A stretch of DNA of 64,000 bases from JARRKC01 sp037388505 (GTDB taxonomy: Bacteria > Acidobacteriota > UBA6911 > RPQK01 > JAPXNP01): positions 1 through 64,000 of the forward strand of contig JARRKC010000055.1 of assembly GCA_037388505.1 (NCBI GenBank), in the 5' to 3' direction. Under the pieces are notes generated by a model, which did not search any database, was not told the DNA's origin, and was given only the letters and a program-made list of their open reading frames with translations. The position numbers and the translations under genes were made by a program. This document shows, piece after piece, positions 1 through 8,163 of the stretch; positions within the stretch are counted from its first letter, which is position 1; each line of letters starts with the position of its first letter.

Positions 1-558
1 AAGCTGGCTCGCCCCGGAGAGTATGCCGGCTATGAAATCGTCGGACGGCATGTCTCCGATGGGGCCGTCACGCGGGCCCTGATGAAAGTGAGCGGCCGCA
101 TCCTCGAGTTGGAACCGTTGACGCCCAAACAGTTCGAGCTGGTGGCGGCTCGGATCGGTGAGCTTGATCTGGGAAACCCGGATCGGAGCGACGCGATTCG
201 GGTGGCAGGCTTTACCCGCGGCTACGGAAGACTGGCCCTGTCGGGGACCCCCGAGGCTGCAGGCGAAGAACGCTACTTTCCCGATCAGAGCGTCTTCGCT
301 CCGGTGCCGATAGCGACGCCCGAGCCCCGGCTGCCTTCATCCGATCAGTCGCTGCCCGATCCCGTGATCGTTAGAGTGGGCGCCTTCGTGAGCCGGGCGG
401 GCGGTCTCAGGGGCGTCACCGCGATCGAAGGTCCCAGTGAGAAGCTCAAACAGATTGCCGTCCAGACCGTTCAGAACTCCTGGGTCTTCCTTCCCGCCAT
501 CTCGGCCAACAAGGTGGCCGACGCCGAAATGAAGCTCAAAGTCGTGTTCAAACGCTGA
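1..558 (+). CDS. TonB-like C-terminal domain protein (5' end outside window)
   Basis: The reading frame is open from the first base, so the protein begins upstream of the window; an internal ATG at 82 is not needed as a start. The last 65 or so residues (from IVRVGAFVSRAGG to the C-terminal KVVFKR) have the pattern of a TonB C-terminal or periplasmic energy-transducer domain: a leading strand, an alternating helix with QTVQNSW, and a final strand. Known TonB-family proteins use this domain to contact outer-membrane receptors, and one such receptor lies at 23719-27426, but no link is shown here. The N-terminal anchor that would confirm a TonB role is not visible. The gene converges on the phosphoglycerate mutase gene, with only nine bases between the stops. 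Confidence 0.6.
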   Translation, partial: KLARPGEYAGYEIVGRHVSDGAVTRALMKVSGRILELEPLTPKQFELVAARIGELDLGNPDRSDAIRVAGFTRGYGRLALSGTPEAAGEERYFPDQSVFAPVPIATPEPRLPSSDQSLPDPVIVRVGAFVSRAGGLRGVTAIEGPSEKLKQIAVQTVQNSWVFLPAISANKVADAEMKLKVVFKR

Positions 559-567
559 AAAACACGG

Positions 568-1779
568 TCAGGCTCCGAACTTCTTGAGCCTTCCCGCATG
601 GGCAAGGGCTTGGGCCATGAGATCCTTGGCGGGGAACTGGCCGAGCGCGCCTTTCAAGCACTCCACCTCGTTGAAGGCATCGACCGGATTCAAGCGCACA
701 TGTTCCGAGTGCAGGAGAACCGGAACCGGATGCCAACTGTGGCTCTTGAGCGCGGAGGGTGTGGAGTGATCGCCCGTGATCACCAGAACGTCCGGCTTCG
801 ATTCGAGGATTCGAACTGCCGAGTCGTCCAGTTTCTCGATGGCCGACACCTTCGCATCGTAATCCCCATCCTCGCCGGTCTTGTCGGTCGTCTTGGCGTG
901 GATGAAGAAGAAATCGTAGCGATCCCAAGCCTCCCTCATGGCGTCGATTTGGGCCGAAACGTCGGGCAGAACAGGGTGGATATCCATGCCGACCAGATAG
1001 GAGACGCCTCGATACATCGGATAGTTGGCCAAACAGAGCGAACGGAGCTTGTAACGTTCCAGCATGCTCGGGTAGGGCCGATGCTTGGCAAAGCCACGCA
1101 AGGTCACCATATTGGCTCGTTCCTCGCCGGCGAGAACACGGGCGGTTTGCTCCACGAAGTCCTGCACGATCGAGGCAGTCTTCGCAGCCTGTTCGCTGGT
1201 TGCTTTTGCGGGAAGCGGAGGTACGCCCGTTTCCTGTGGGTCGGTATCCTCGATGTCCCCGGAGAGCCCATCTCCTCGAAAGACCACCAGCAGACGGTGC
1301 TCTTTGACCGGTCGGATGAAGAGCTCCACTCCGGGAACCTTGATGCCGTCGATCATCTTCCGACAGATCCGCTCGTTTTCATCCGTCGGCAATCGGCCGG
1401 CGCGGCGATCGGTGATATTCCCATCCGAGTCAACAGTCGCGAAATTGCCTCGCACGGCCACGTCCCGGTCGGTAAGCTCGAAGCCGATACCAGCGGCCTC
1501 CAGCACGCCGCGGCCCACGTTGTACTCGACCGGATCATAGCCGAACAGGGCAAGATGGCCCGGTCCACTGCCCGTCGTGACGCCATGGGTGATCGGGATG
1601 ATCAGACCGCAGGAGGAGCGCTTCGCCAGAGCGTCCAAATTCGGCGTACGGGCCGTCTCGAGTTCAGTCCTGCTCCGCCCGGCAATGGGGAGACCACCGA
1701 GACCGTCCATGATGAAGAACACAATCTTGGAATCATGCTGCGTAGCCAGACTTTCGATGAGACCAGGGTAGAAGGTCAC
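568..1779 (-). CDS. apgM: 2,3-bisphosphoglycerate-independent phosphoglycerate mutase, archaeal (ApgM) type
   Basis: This 403-residue protein should interconvert 3- and 2-phosphoglycerate in glycolysis and gluconeogenesis without a bisphosphoglycerate cofactor. It belongs to the alkaline-phosphatase-like metalloenzyme superfamily. Visible motifs are the metal site MDGLGG (residues 24-29), the THGVTTGSGPGH block with the likely nucleophilic Ser72, HAKTTDKTGEDGD (295-307) and ITGDHSTP (335-342). Length fits the ApgM family (about 400) and not the roughly 510-residue GpmI family. It lies 36 bp downstream of the DAHP synthase gene on the same strand, so the two probably share a transcript, which would pair phosphoenolpyruvate supply with its use in the shikimate pathway. 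That metabolic reading is inference. Confidence 0.9.
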   Translation of the reverse strand: MTFYPGLIESLATQHDSKIVFFIMDGLGGLPIAGRSRTELETARTPNLDALAKRSSCGLIIPITHGVTTGSGPGHLALFGYDPVEYNVGRGVLEAAGIGFELTDRDVAVRGNFATVDSDGNITDRRAGRLPTDENERICRKMIDGIKVPGVELFIRPVKEHRLLVVFRGDGLSGDIEDTDPQETGVPPLPAKATSEQAAKTASIVQDFVEQTARVLAGEERANMVTLRGFAKHRPYPSMLERYKLRSLCLANYPMYRGVSYLVGMDIHPVLPDVSAQIDAMREAWDRYDFFFIHAKTTDKTGEDGDYDAKVSAIEKLDDSAVRILESKPDVLVITGDHSTPSALKSHSWHPVPVLLHSEHVRLNPVDAFNEVECLKGALGQFPAKDLMAQALAHAGRLKKFGA

Positions 1780-1815
1780 TTTCTTACTCCTTCGTTGTGC
1801 AGTTCGAACAGCACC

Positions 1816-2844
1816 TCACGCCGGGTGGCGTAAGTGCTTGTCCTCGATTCTCAGATAGGGTTCGATTTCGTTGACAAGGGCCTGGAGTTCTTCGGGCAGA
1901 AGGGCCTGGAAACCGTCGGAAAGCGCCTTTTCCGGATCGGGATGCACCTCAATCATGACCCCGTCCGCTCCCGCGGCGATGGCCGCCTTGGCCATCGGCG
2001 AAACCAGGCTTCGAACACCGGTGCTGTGCGTCGGATCGACGATAACGGGGAGGTGGGACCACTGCTTGATCAGCGCAACGGCCGAAAGGTCGAGTGTGTT
2101 GCGTGTGGAATCCTCGAACGTGCGAATCCCTCGTTCGCACAGGATGACGTTTGGGTTCCCGCTGCTGAGGATGTACTCGGCCGACATGAGCAACTCGGTG
2201 ACGGTCGCCATCATGCCGCGTTTGAGGAGCACCGGCCGGTCGCAGGCTCCCAGCGTCTTCAGGAGTCGAAAGTTCTGCATGTTTCGAGCCCCGACCTGCA
2301 ACAAGTCGGCATATTCCGCCACCATCTCGACATCTTCGGGGGAAAGGACCTCGGTGACGACGGGCAGGCCGGTGACCTCTCGGGCCTCGGCCAGCAGTTT
2401 CAGCCCCTCCAGTTCCAGTCCCTGGAAGCTGTACGGGGACGTTCGCGGTTTGAAGGCGCCTCCGCGCAGCATGTTGGCGCCGACCGCACGCACCTCATGG
2501 GCCGTCTCCAGGATCTGTTCGCGACTTTCGACGGAGCAAGGACCGGCGATCAGCGCAAATCCTCCGTTGCCGACCTCCACGCCCGCCACGTCCACCGAGT
2601 CGGCGATGGGTTGAAACTCCCGGGAGGCCATCTTGAACGGTTTGAGGATGGGAATGACTTTGTCTACTCCGGGAGCCTGGACGAGCGATTCGAGAACATG
2701 CTTACCGCGCTCGTCACCGATGGCTCCGATGACCGTTCTCTCGACTCCAATCATGGGATGTGGAACATAGCCCAACTCCGTTATGCGCAGGGTCACGTGC
2801 TCGATCTGTTCTTGAGTCGCCCCGGCGTTCATCACAATGATCAT
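1816..2844 (-). CDS. aroF: 3-deoxy-7-phosphoheptulonate synthase (DAHP synthase, type I-beta with N-terminal ferredoxin-like domain)
   Basis: The enzyme catalyses the first step of aromatic amino acid synthesis, condensing phosphoenolpyruvate with erythrose 4-phosphate. I start it at the ATG at 2844 (MIIVMN), giving 342 residues; an upstream in-frame ATG at 2907 would add 21 residues of non-conserved sequence, and the DAHPS N-terminus normally opens with a strand like MIIVM. Residues 1-70 form the ferredoxin-like regulatory domain seen in Thermotoga-type enzymes. The barrel follows, with the signatures GPCSVES, GGAFKPRTSPYSFQG and a late block ending DPTHSTG. The type I-beta architecture without a chorismate mutase domain is clear. 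Downstream lies apgM. The gene is divergent from the Mrp gene at 3098. Confidence 0.92.
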   Translation of the reverse strand: MIIVMNAGATQEQIEHVTLRITELGYVPHPMIGVERTVIGAIGDERGKHVLESLVQAPGVDKVIPILKPFKMASREFQPIADSVDVAGVEVGNGGFALIAGPCSVESREQILETAHEVRAVGANMLRGGAFKPRTSPYSFQGLELEGLKLLAEAREVTGLPVVTEVLSPEDVEMVAEYADLLQVGARNMQNFRLLKTLGACDRPVLLKRGMMATVTELLMSAEYILSSGNPNVILCERGIRTFEDSTRNTLDLSAVALIKQWSHLPVIVDPTHSTGVRSLVSPMAKAAIAAGADGVMIEVHPDPEKALSDGFQALLPEELQALVNEIEPYLRIEDKHLRHPA

Positions 2845-3097
2845 GGCGGTTCCCGAACCTTTCCCTACAGACTCCCTGAACACCCTCCAAGGCCGGAAGT
2901 ATAGCACGTGGAAATCGGTTCCCGGAGCGGCGGGGAGCAGCCGTCACCGGCTTGCGATCCCGCCCTTGCCCGCAGCCGAGCGCCCGCCACGATGCGTGTT
3001 TCGATGTTTGAATCGCAAAGGGGGCTCCTGTAAGATCGGGGGAGGCGATAGGTCGCCCAGAGTCAATGCCTTATGGAAAGTAGACGGTATCGAATCT

Positions 3098-4195
3098 ATG
3101 AGTGAAGACCAGCCGACCCAGGTCACAGCCGAACAAGTTCTGTCCGCCCTGAAGCGGGTCACGGATCCGGACCTCAAACGCGATGTTGTGTCCCTGGGGA
3201 TGATTCACGATCTGAAGATCGAAGGGGACCATGTGTCGTTCCGATTCGTGTTGACGACTCCGGCCTGCCCCGTCCGTGAGCAGCTGGAAGGCCAGGCTCG
3301 CGGCGTCGTTGCGGCGCTGCCCGGCGTGGGTTCGGTGGATGTCCGCATGGAGGCCAGCGTCCCGTCGCAGCGATCTTCCGTCGGCGAGAATCGCCGGCCT
3401 GTCGAAAACGTTGCCAACATCGTTGCCGTGACCTCGGGAAAGGGAGGAGTCGGGAAATCCACCATTGCGGTCAATCTGGCTTGCGCGCTGGTACGTCTCG
3501 GCGCTCGCGTGGGATTGCTGGATTGTGACATCTACGGACCCAACGTTCCGATCATGTTGGGCCTCAAAGGCCAGCCGATGGCCGAGGGGCAACGGATCAT
3601 TCCGCTCGAAGCCTTCGGGCTCAAGGTCATGTCCATGGGGCTTCTGGCCGAAGGCGACACTCCTTTGATCTGGCGCGGCCCCATGCTGCACAGTGTCATC
3701 CAGCAGTTCCTGTATCAAGTCAACTGGGGTCAGCTCGACTATCTGATCGCTGATCTTCCGCCCGGAACCGGAGACGTCCAGCTCACTATGATCCAGTCGG
3801 TTCCCCTGGCCGGCGGCCTGGTCGTGACGACTCCTCAGGATGTGGCCCTGTCCGATGCCCGCAAGGGGATCATGATGTTCAAACAGGTGCAGGTCCATGT
3901 CTTGGGCGTCATCGAAAACATGAGTTACTTCATCTGCCCTCATTGCGGAGAGCGCTCGGAGATCTTCAGTTTCGGCGGGGGTGAGCGTACGTCCGAGGCT
4001 TACCAGGTTCCTTTTCTGGGACGTGTTCCTCTCGAAACCGAGATCCGTGAGGGCGGAGACAAAGGCGAACCGATCGTGATCTCGCACCCGGACAGCCCGG
4101 CTGCTCACGTCTTTCTGGAAATGGCACAGACGCTGGCAGCCCGGATTTCCACCGTGAACCTGGAAAGCCAGCCCACCGTTCCGCTTGAATCCTAG
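3098..4195 (+). CDS. Mrp/NBP35-family P-loop ATPase, iron-sulfur cluster carrier
   Basis: This 365-residue protein is a probable scaffold or carrier for iron-sulfur clusters in the cytoplasm (ApbC/Mrp family). Residues 1-85 form the MIP18/DUF59 domain, recognisable from TDPDLKRDVVSLGM and TTPACPVREQ. The ATPase domain follows, with the deviant Walker A GKGGVGKST, DCDIYGPN, and a C-terminal CPHCG pair that in homologues bridges a cluster across the dimer. I chose the ATG at 3098 (MSEDQPTQ) because it opens directly into the DUF59 domain; the frame is open further upstream, but that stretch is low quality and overlaps the promoter region of the divergent DAHP synthase gene. The gene's end lies 29 bp before leuB. 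Confidence 0.92.
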   Translation: MSEDQPTQVTAEQVLSALKRVTDPDLKRDVVSLGMIHDLKIEGDHVSFRFVLTTPACPVREQLEGQARGVVAALPGVGSVDVRMEASVPSQRSSVGENRRPVENVANIVAVTSGKGGVGKSTIAVNLACALVRLGARVGLLDCDIYGPNVPIMLGLKGQPMAEGQRIIPLEAFGLKVMSMGLLAEGDTPLIWRGPMLHSVIQQFLYQVNWGQLDYLIADLPPGTGDVQLTMIQSVPLAGGLVVTTPQDVALSDARKGIMMFKQVQVHVLGVIENMSYFICPHCGERSEIFSFGGGERTSEAYQVPFLGRVPLETEIREGGDKGEPIVISHPDSPAAHVFLEMAQTLAARISTVNLESQPTVPLES

Positions 4196-4223
4196 ATCGA
4201 ACTTCGCGGGGAGGAGTATTCGA

Positions 4224-5303
4224 ATGTCGCGCATCATCGTGCTGCCTGGAGACGGTATCGGCAAAGAAGTGACGGCGGCCGGAGTTGCCGTACTGAAGGA
4301 GTGTGCCCGTCTGAACGAGCTCGACCTGACGGTCGAAGAATACGAGGTGGGAGGGGCGGCCATCGACTCCTTCGGAGAACCGCTACCGCCGGAAGTCCTT
4401 GCCGCCTGCATGGAGAGTCGGATTGTTCTGCTGGGAGCGGTTGGAGATCCCCGCTTCGATACGGCACCGCCTCACCAGAGACCCGAGAAGGCTCTCTTGC
4501 GCCTTCGCAAGGAGTTGGGGCTTTTCGCGAATTTGAGACCGATTACCACGTTTCCCGAACTGCTCGACGCTTCGACTCTGAAACGGGAAGTCATCGAGGG
4601 AACGGACATTCTCATCGTCCGAGAGCTGACGGGCGGCATCTACTTCGGGGAGCCTCGTGGTCTGGAGACCCGTCCCGAAGGAAGGAGCGGTTTCAACACG
4701 GAGATCTACCACGATTATGAAATCGAAAGGATTGCGTCGATCGCCTTCGAGGCCGCTCGGCTCCGAAACCGCAAATTGACGAGTGTCGACAAGTCGAACG
4801 TGCTGGAGAGCTCTCAGCTATGGCGGGCTGTGGTCGAAGAGGTGGCCGAATCCTACCGTGACGTTAAGCTCAGCCATATTCTGATCGACAATTGTGCGAT
4901 GCAGCTCGTCTCTCGTCCGCGCTCGTTCGACGTACTCCTGGCGAGCAATCTGTTCGGTGACATTCTCAGTGACGAAGCCGCGATGTTGACCGGTTCCATC
5001 GGGATGCTTCCCTCGGCCAGCCTGGGCGAGGAAACGGAAGCCGGGCGCGTCGGAATGTATGAGCCCGTGCATGGCTCCGCCCCGGACATCGCCGGGCAGG
5101 ACAAAGCCAATCCCCTGGCTACCATAGCTTCGGTGGCCATGCTCTTTCGTTATTCTCTGGATCGTGACGATATTGGTCGATCCATCGAAGCCGCGATCGG
5201 TCGTGTGCTTGCAGATGGGATCAGGACCGCCGACATTGCCGGGGCTGCGGGAAAGGCGGTAGGAACGGCCGAGATGACGGATTGCGTTCTGGCCAGGCTG
5301 TAG
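4224..5303 (+). CDS. leuB: 3-isopropylmalate dehydrogenase
   Basis: A 359-residue NAD-dependent oxidative decarboxylase of leucine biosynthesis. The start ATG at 4224 is set by a strong Shine-Dalgarno GGGGAGGAG seven bases upstream and by the conserved opening SRIIVLPGDGIGKEV. Family features include the NLRPI segment, VRELTGGIYFGEPR, the KSNVLESSQLWR catalytic block, and the NAD-site sequence EPVHGSAPDIAGQDKANP. The VRELTGG loop favours isopropylmalate over isocitrate; compare the paralogue at 59939, which has IRENTEGLYSG. It is not beside other leu genes, and its partner here is the Mrp ATPase 29 bp upstream. The iron-sulfur enzyme isopropylmalate isomerase (LeuCD) is the step before LeuB, which may be why they are linked, but that is speculation. 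Confidence 0.92.
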   Translation: MSRIIVLPGDGIGKEVTAAGVAVLKECARLNELDLTVEEYEVGGAAIDSFGEPLPPEVLAACMESRIVLLGAVGDPRFDTAPPHQRPEKALLRLRKELGLFANLRPITTFPELLDASTLKREVIEGTDILIVRELTGGIYFGEPRGLETRPEGRSGFNTEIYHDYEIERIASIAFEAARLRNRKLTSVDKSNVLESSQLWRAVVEEVAESYRDVKLSHILIDNCAMQLVSRPRSFDVLLASNLFGDILSDEAAMLTGSIGMLPSASLGEETEAGRVGMYEPVHGSAPDIAGQDKANPLATIASVAMLFRYSLDRDDIGRSIEAAIGRVLADGIRTADIAGAAGKAVGTAEMTDCVLARL

Positions 5304-5341
5304 GGTAAGGGCACAGCGTGCGAGCTATAGGACACATCGGA

Positions 5342-5402
5342 CCCGACTGACGATGATCGATCCCATATGTCCTATCGGTCCCATGGGTCCCAAGCCGGCC
5401 CA
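5342..5402. repeat. Intergenic CCCATATGTCCTAT-type repeat motif
   Basis: The 143-bp space after leuB contains runs such as CCCATATGTCCTAT and GTCCCATGGGTCCC. The core CATATGTCCTAT recurs exactly at about 44927-44939, and TATGTCCTAT recurs near 46110-46126, all outside genes. I read this as a short dispersed intergenic motif. Its function is unknown. Confidence 0.45.
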
Positions 5403-5446
5403 TTATTCCCAATTCTCACGAGCGTACGACACCACTATCTGCTATT

Positions 5447-5860
5447 ATGAGCGGCTTAATGCGCAATAACGCGAGAGATACGCTGCTTGACCACCACCGA
5501 CGTCATGTTCGCGGCTGGGAAAACCGCAACTTCGACGAGATGCGGGCCGTATTCTCCGATGAGGCCGTGGTCTTTGGGACTGTGCCTCCTTCGAAGTTCA
5601 GTGATTTCAAGACCTTCGAGAATACCCTCCAGCAGTACTTTTCCCAGATGACCGACGTCTCGTTCATGACGTCGAACATCCAGATCGAGGTGTTCGAGCC
5701 GGCAGGCTGGATTACCTCGCTGTACCTTTGGATCTATCGCCTGAACGGCAACGAAATCCGCGAAAGTGGTCGTTGGACGGAAATCTACCTCGACCGGGGA
5801 GGCGAATGGCAGCTCGTACACTTTCACGCTTCCCGAGATCCGGGTGTGCCCGGTCTGTAG
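5447..5860 (+). CDS. SnoaL/NTF2-like fold protein
   Basis: A 137-residue soluble protein with the alpha-plus-beta cone pattern of the NTF2/SnoaL superfamily (DUF4440-like). It has an N-terminal helix (TLLDHHRRHVRGWENRNFD), a short hydrophobic strand AVVFGTVPP, a middle helix, and final strands RWTEIYLDR and WQLVHFHASRD. The last pair is typical of SnoaL-like or CaMKII-association-like proteins. Members may be small-molecule enzymes, binding proteins or immunity factors, so no substrate can be named. The start may be the ATG at 5447 or at 5459; a TATTAT directly overlaps the first, which could mean a short or absent leader. Its 3' end overlaps the 3' end of the minus-strand repeat-protein gene by 37 bp. 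Confidence 0.7.
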   Translation: MSGLMRNNARDTLLDHHRRHVRGWENRNFDEMRAVFSDEAVVFGTVPPSKFSDFKTFENTLQQYFSQMTDVSFMTSNIQIEVFEPAGWITSLYLWIYRLNGNEIRESGRWTEIYLDRGGEWQLVHFHASRDPGVPGL

Positions 5861-8163
5861 TCTGACCTCCGGGCTCGGGCTCGAGCCCGAGCCGAGAGGA
5901 ACGCCCAGACGAGCAGGTAGCCAAACCGAGGCAGAAAAAGCAGACCCTTGACGAATTGTCTCGCCGCTTTGCCGAGAGGAGTCAATTCGAATTCTCGGGA
6001 ATTCCAGAGGACCGACATGTCTCGCCTGCGCAGGTAGCGACAATCCAGACTGCGGTTGAAAGCCAGGCGATAGCGGGCCCTGACCAGCCAGAAGAGCAAC
6101 TTTTGCTTGAGGAAGATCCGTCGGCCTGAGAAAACCGCGACGATCACCTCGGGGCGGGACTTGACCAGACTGAGGACAGTGCGGGCATTTTGGGTGTATC
6201 TCTCCCCATAGGTCACGACCCGCGCCACGTTGGGAAGGATCGCGTACTGTGCGGAACGTTTCTGGTGACAGAAGACGGTGATGTGCGCGCCGGGCACGAC
6301 ATGGGGTTCTGCCAGGATCCGGATCGCCTTCTGCATCTCTTCCATTTCCTCCGTCTCCAGGAGCAGGACCTTCCGCGTTCCGACGGGGTACTCCTGAGTG
6401 CCGAACAGGAGCGGCTCACGCCGAAATAAGCGGCCCACGGTCGTCGGACGCAGCCAGTACGCATCGAGACCGGCGTTCATGACCAGGAGGCGGGGAAAGC
6501 TCGTGGCCAGAGCAAACAGCTTGGCCGGACGAAAAGCTGGACGGCCCGTAAAAACGGCGCAGCAGACCTGCGGCTTGAAGTGGCGGATCTGTCGCCAGTG
6601 ACCGAAAATCTCACGCAGAGACGGCCGCTGCCGAACGGTGCAAACGGCTTCCACGCCCTCCAGAGAATCGAGAAAGGGGCGATCGTCCTCCCGGCAAAAG
6701 AGCAGAATCCGGGCATCCGGATAGAGACTGGGGTGAACAAGCCGGGCGTGAGCGGCCTTGAGGTAGTCCAGTACCTCTGTCTGAAACAGAACGATTCGGG
6801 TTCGTTCCTGGTTGGGGTCAGTAAACAGCGGGGGCTCCCGCCTGAACAACCGCGGCAGGTTCCGAAGGGTCAGCCAGTAGGCGTCGAGTCGGGCATTGAA
6901 GATCAGCCGGGACGGGCCGGGTGCCAGAAAGAAGAACAGCTTTCCAGGACGGAACGTGGGATGCCCCGTGAAGACTGCCGTCTTGATGTCGAATTGGGCC
7001 GCTCGGAGTCGACGCCACAATCGCCAGAGCGACATCAGAGACTGGCCGTGCCGATAGGCAAAGAGCCGCTCGGCGGGTACCAGATCTTCGAGAGCTGCTC
7101 GATCCTGTTCACGGCAGAGAAGCGAAAGCTCGCCCCTCGGGGCCAGTTCGGGTCGGCGTAGACGCTCTGCGGCCGCTCGTACGTAGCGAGGTGCTTCGGT
7201 CTGAATCAGGAGCACGCGCTCGGAGATGTCGAGGCTCGCCGACGACAAGGGTTCGCGCCGGAAGATTCGACGAAACGTCGAGGGCCTGAGCCAATAACCG
7301 TCGAGTCCTGCATTGAAGACGAAGTTGCGTCGTCCGGCCAGGGCGAAATAGGCAAGCTTCTGCTTGCGAAAGACCGGCCGGCCGGTGAATACGGCGCAGT
7401 TCATTTGGGGATCGAATCGCTGAATTCCCCGCCACAATCGCCACCATTCCGAGATCCGAAGACTCCCTGAGAGAGTCAGGCACCGAGTGACCCCAGGTAC
7501 CACGGAAAGAGCCGTCCGATCCTCCTCGCGACAGAGAACCAGGACTCGAGAGTTGGGAAACAAGTCCGATTCCCTGAGCTTCTGGAGCGCGGCCCTTGCA
7601 TAGGCGCACTCCTCAGTCTGGATGAACAGCACGCGACAGGGGCGCAGGCGCAGATCGATCCCGCGACGGATTCGCCGCAAGCAGAACCCTGCGAGGCTTC
7701 TCAGACCGATACTGGAGTGGTCTCCGTTTTCGTTGAAGATGAGGACCCTGCGGAGTCCCAGGAGAAAGGGAAGCAGCTTCAAACCCAGGTAGCCGGGTTC
7801 GCCCGTGAAGAAGACGATGGCGCTGTCGAATCTCCGGCGGCGAAAGCGTCTCCAGTTCTCCAGCAGGTTTCCCCGCGTGACGCCGACAACCTCGACGTCC
7901 TTCCGTTTCAGTTCGTCCAGTAGCGGTGCCGCGAATTCGATGTCTTGAGCCGGGGCCGACTCGACGAACAGGACTTTGTTTCCCAGCCGACTCGACGAAC
8001 AGGACCTTGTCTCCCAGCGGGCGGTGGGGAAAGTCCTGGAGGTACTCTGTGAACTCGGGATCGGGTTCGTGTCGCACCGACCACAACGAACGAACCAGAT
8101 CCCACCCCGAGATTTGCTCCAGTGAAGCGGAGTAGTCGACGCCGGCGCGTTTCGTTCCTGCAC
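5824..8163 (-). CDS. Tandem-repeat Rossmann-like glycan-locus protein, main (C-terminal) part of a frameshifted gene
   Basis: This is the main part of a gene whose start lies in another frame at 8449. Genuine coding begins near 7986, inside the 31-bp duplication; the first 59 or so residues of this frame are out-of-phase sequence. The protein holds five similar modules of about 140 residues. Their approximate positions are 7639-7986, 7225-7638, 6805-7221, 6379-6801 and 5959-6375. Each shows the scheme VLLIQTE, then LLCREEDR, WRLWR, AVFTGRPxFRxxKL, FNAGLDAYWLR and FRREP. The pattern resembles the N-terminal Rossmann half of GT9/heptosyltransferase-like GT-B enzymes, but no complete GT-B enzyme is visible, so function is open. 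The C-terminus has one hydrophobic segment (GLLFLPRFGYLLVWAFL) followed by an Arg-Ala tail. It is the last gene of an operon with a glycosyltransferase and a methyltransferase. Confidence 0.7.
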   Translation of the reverse strand: MQERNAPASTTPLHWSKSRGGIWFVRCGRCDTNPIPSSQSTSRTFPTARWETRSCSSSRLGNKVLFVESAPAQDIEFAAPLLDELKRKDVEVVGVTRGNLLENWRRFRRRRFDSAIVFFTGEPGYLGLKLLPFLLGLRRVLIFNENGDHSSIGLRSLAGFCLRRIRRGIDLRLRPCRVLFIQTEECAYARAALQKLRESDLFPNSRVLVLCREEDRTALSVVPGVTRCLTLSGSLRISEWWRLWRGIQRFDPQMNCAVFTGRPVFRKQKLAYFALAGRRNFVFNAGLDGYWLRPSTFRRIFRREPLSSASLDISERVLLIQTEAPRYVRAAAERLRRPELAPRGELSLLCREQDRAALEDLVPAERLFAYRHGQSLMSLWRLWRRLRAAQFDIKTAVFTGHPTFRPGKLFFFLAPGPSRLIFNARLDAYWLTLRNLPRLFRREPPLFTDPNQERTRIVLFQTEVLDYLKAAHARLVHPSLYPDARILLFCREDDRPFLDSLEGVEAVCTVRQRPSLREIFGHWRQIRHFKPQVCCAVFTGRPAFRPAKLFALATSFPRLLVMNAGLDAYWLRPTTVGRLFRREPLLFGTQEYPVGTRKVLLLETEEMEEMQKAIRILAEPHVVPGAHITVFCHQKRSAQYAILPNVARVVTYGERYTQNARTVLSLVKSRPEVIVAVFSGRRIFLKQKLLFWLVRARYRLAFNRSLDCRYLRRRDMSVLWNSREFELTPLGKAARQFVKGLLFLPRFGYLLVWAFLSARARARARRSDYRPGTPGSREA
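5872..5893. terminator. 22-bp perfect palindrome at a convergent gene end
   Basis: Two 11-bp arms (GGCTCGGGCTC and its complement) meet without a loop, 12 bp after the stop of the NTF2-like gene. The same bases encode part of the Arg-Ala tail of the minus-strand repeat protein. There is no T tract, so a terminator role for the plus-strand gene is only a suggestion. Confidence 0.35.

Noticed and set aside
598..1833. Long plus-strand open frame opposite the phosphoglycerate mutase gene
   Set aside because: It is the antisense shadow of a clear ApgM gene with all metal motifs; its own sequence has no recognisable family.
3071..4411. 446-codon minus-strand frame over the Mrp gene
   Set aside because: The Mrp frame has Walker A and DUF59 motifs; the antisense frame is Arg-, His- and Asp-rich nonsense that also crosses into leuB.
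7613..8163. Programmed ribosomal frameshift joining the two frames of the repeat protein
   Set aside because: No slippery heptamer or following pseudoknot is apparent, whereas a 31-bp duplication explains the break directly. It is not excluded.
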